Source: Marinobacterium jannaschii DSM 6295 (lineage in GTDB: Bacteria > Pseudomonadota > Gammaproteobacteria > Pseudomonadales > Balneatricaceae). From it: a stretch of 64,000 bases of DNA. Position 1 is the stretch's first letter, and the number at the start of each line of letters is the position of its first letter. This document shows, in pieces, positions 62,453 to 64,000 of the stretch. The position numbers and the translations under genes were made by a program. The notes below the pieces were generated by a model. That model did no database searches and had not been told where the DNA came from. It worked only from the letters and a program-made list of their open reading frames with translations. The stretch is from the NCBI RefSeq assembly GCF_000620085.1, contig NZ_JHVJ01000004.1:263387-327386 (forward strand), read 5' to 3'.

Positions 62453-64000
62453 TCAGGACTCAGAGCTGATCGCGTCGATCCGGCGTGCCTGCTGCTGTAA
62501 CAGATACATGGAGCGGTAGATACCGTTGTCCATTGCCATCAGTTGCTGATGGTTGCCACGCTCGGCGATCTCGCCATGACTGAGCAGCAGGATCTGATCG
62601 GCCTCTTTAATGGTGGAAAGGCGGTGGGCGACGATGATCAGCGTGACCTTGCCGCGCAGCTCATGCAGCGCCCGCTGTACCACCTGTTCTGTTTCACTGT
62701 CCACATTGGCGGTCGCCTCATCCAGTAACAGTATGCGTGGGGAGGCAGCCAGTGCCCGGGCGATCACCAGCTGCTGGCGCTGGCCGGTGGAGAGACGGGT
62801 GCCGCGTTCACCCAGTTCAGTGTCATAACCCAGCGGCAGCTGGCTGATCATCTGGTGCAGGTGGGCCTGCTGTGCCGCGGTTTCGATCGCCTGCCGGGAG
62901 AGGCCGCGCCCCATATCGATGTTTTCGGCAATACTGCCGGCAATAATAAAGGGCTCCTGCGGGATCAGGCCTATACCGTGACGCAGGTTGTCGTGGCTGA
63001 ACTGCGGCAGAGGTTGCCGGTCGATCATAATCTGCCCCTGAGCGGCCTGATAGAAGTTGAGTAACAGGCTCAGCAGGGTGCTCTTACCGCTGCCGGTATG
63101 GCCTGCGATGGCGTAGAACTCTCCGGGCCTGATCGCAAAACTGATTCCCTTCAGCACCGGCTTATCTGCCTGGTAGGCAAAGTGCAGGTCGCTGACATCG
63201 ATTGCTCCCTGACGGACGCGGGCATCGCTGGATTGCCAGCCTTGCGGCGCTTCGTCCAGCAGGTCATTAACCCGTTCCCCGGCCACCATCGCCTGCTGAT
63301 AGAGGTTAAAACGCTGGGTGACCTCGGCCAGAGGCTCGGTAAAGCGGCCGAGAAAGTTCAGGAACGCATAGAGTACCCCGACCTCAGCCACGCCTTCGAC
63401 CATCTGCAGGCCGAATACCCAGACGATGGCCAGCAGCACCAGAATGCTGAGCAGGTCTATCGCCGGACGCAGCAGCGCGGCGCTGACCCGGATTGTCTGC
63501 ATCCGGGCACCGTAGTAGCGGTCATTGACCTGGTCGAACTGGCGGCTGAAACGCGCTTGCTGGTTACTGGCCTGCAGTACAGACATGCCGGCGATCGACT
63601 CACTGAGGTTGGCGTTAATTTCAGAGCGCAGCTGGCGCGCCTGCTGTACCGCTTTACCGCTGAATTTTTCGTAGAAGAAGATCACACCAAACACCGTAGG
63701 GATCAGCAGCAGGGCAGCCAGCATCAGCTGCAGATCCAGCAGCGCCATGGCGACCAGAATCCCGACCAGCAGGAAAAGGTTGCCCATCACTACCGACAGG
63801 AACTGGACATAGAGATCCTTGATCGCTTCGGTATCGTTGGTAATCCGGCTGACCAGCTTTCCGGTCAGGGCGCGGTCGAAGTAGGCCATCGGGAGTTTCA
63901 GCACATGGGCGAATACCCGCTGGCGGATATCCTGCACTGCATCCAGCGCCATCTCAGTGAACTTCAGCGTTTGCTGGTAACGCAGCCATGCCGCAGCAAT
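62453..64000 (-). CDS. ABC exporter, MdlB-like (partial)
   Basis: The C-terminal 515 residues of an ABC-type half transporter; the reading frame stays open to the window edge, so the true start is outside. It has a six-helix exporter domain and an ATPase domain: Walker A GHTGSGKSTLLSLLL, signature LSTGQRQQLVIARALA, Walker B ILLLDEATANVD, and H-loop AHRLSTI. Stretches such as EVGVLYAFLNFLGRFTEPLAEVTQ are very close to E. coli MdlB. MdlA/MdlB form heterodimers; the partner would be expected just outside the window. Substrate unknown. Confidence 0.9.
   Translation of the reverse strand: MAAAWLRYQQTLKFTEMALDAVQDIRQRVFAHVLKLPMAYFDRALTGKLVSRITNDTEAIKDLYVQFLSVVMGNLFLLVGILVAMALLDLQLMLAALLLIPTVFGVIFFYEKFSGKAVQQARQLRSEINANLSESIAGMSVLQASNQQARFSRQFDQVNDRYYGARMQTIRVSAALLRPAIDLLSILVLLAIVWVFGLQMVEGVAEVGVLYAFLNFLGRFTEPLAEVTQRFNLYQQAMVAGERVNDLLDEAPQGWQSSDARVRQGAIDVSDLHFAYQADKPVLKGISFAIRPGEFYAIAGHTGSGKSTLLSLLLNFYQAAQGQIMIDRQPLPQFSHDNLRHGIGLIPQEPFIIAGSIAENIDMGRGLSRQAIETAAQQAHLHQMISQLPLGYDTELGERGTRLSTGQRQQLVIARALAASPRILLLDEATANVDSETEQVVQRALHELRGKVTLIIVAHRLSTIKEADQILLLSHGEIAERGNHQQLMAMDNGIYRSMYLLQQQARRIDAISSES

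Noticed and set aside
1-64000. CRISPR arrays, prophage, transposases or tRNA genes
   Set aside because: Reading both strands I found no periodic repeats, integrase, transposase or cloverleaf-like sequence; all long frames are explained by cellular genes.

Overview
The window looks like chromosome of a marine gammaproteobacterium, most likely an Oceanospirillales relative (Marinobacterium/Neptunomonas/Amphritea-like). The main reasons are the gene order aroQ-accB-accC-prmA-(zinc-ribbon protein)-dusB-fis-purH-purD, the layout known from Pseudomonas and its relatives, together with an ArfA, a SpoVR/YeaH/PrkA set, a BCCT betaine carrier and a soluble NAD-linked formate dehydrogenase. I saw no rRNA, tRNA, CRISPR array, prophage or insertion sequence.

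Layout. 0.2-6.5 kb: a DUF2333 membrane protein, an AraC regulator with AzlCD amino-acid export genes, an EcsC-like protein, a divergent ArgP/ArgO-type regulator-exporter pair and a HIT hydrolase. 6.5-11.4 kb: the stress operon prkA-yeaH-spoVR. 11.5-15.8 kb: a branched-chain amino acid catabolic operon (leucine dehydrogenase, E1 alpha, E1 beta and E2 of the branched-chain 2-oxoacid dehydrogenase) without its own E3. 16.2-18.2 kb: an AEC-type carrier and a LysR regulator.

18.5-36.2 kb is the most interesting part. A BCCT carrier, a lone DUF1330 protein, an operon (DUF1185 protein, alpha/beta hydrolase, aldehyde dehydrogenase, flavin reductase, succinate-semialdehyde-type dehydrogenase, carboxymuconolactone-decarboxylase-like protein, GntR/FCD repressor) and a luciferase-like monooxygenase are scattered over 17 kb, but are tied together by five copies of one operator core, TGGTATACCA. 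Four of the five extend to ATGGTATACCATAATA. At three transcription units the operator sits inside an 18-bp promoter spacer. The enzyme set is the one known for trigonelline (N-methylnicotinate) breakdown in Acinetobacter baylyi (TgnA-E), so I infer uptake and ring cleavage of a pyridinium betaine: trigonelline, or its marine isomer homarine. Unrelated housekeeping genes (ribB with a degenerate GTP-cyclohydrolase II half, an SDR, a YjbR protein, arfA, a NUDIX hydrolase) and a dimethylglycine-dehydrogenase-like protein lie in between.

36.6-45.5 kb: a DEAD-box helicase, then fdsG-fdsB-fdsA-fdhD-fdsD for NAD-linked formate oxidation and a divergent ModE-like regulator with two matching inverted repeats between them. 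Formate is a product of trigonelline cleavage, so this neighbour may be more than coincidence. 45.6-49.3 kb: an L,D-transpeptidase and a TPR protein sharing a C-terminal domain, and an RhtB-type exporter. 49.4-58.1 kb: the housekeeping run purD to aroQ, all on the minus strand. 58.4-64 kb: an orphan ParA, a possible 50-residue membrane protein, hpt, upp-uraA and the 3' part of an MdlB-like ABC exporter cut by the window edge. Many genes are followed by clear rho-independent terminators, which define the transcription units.
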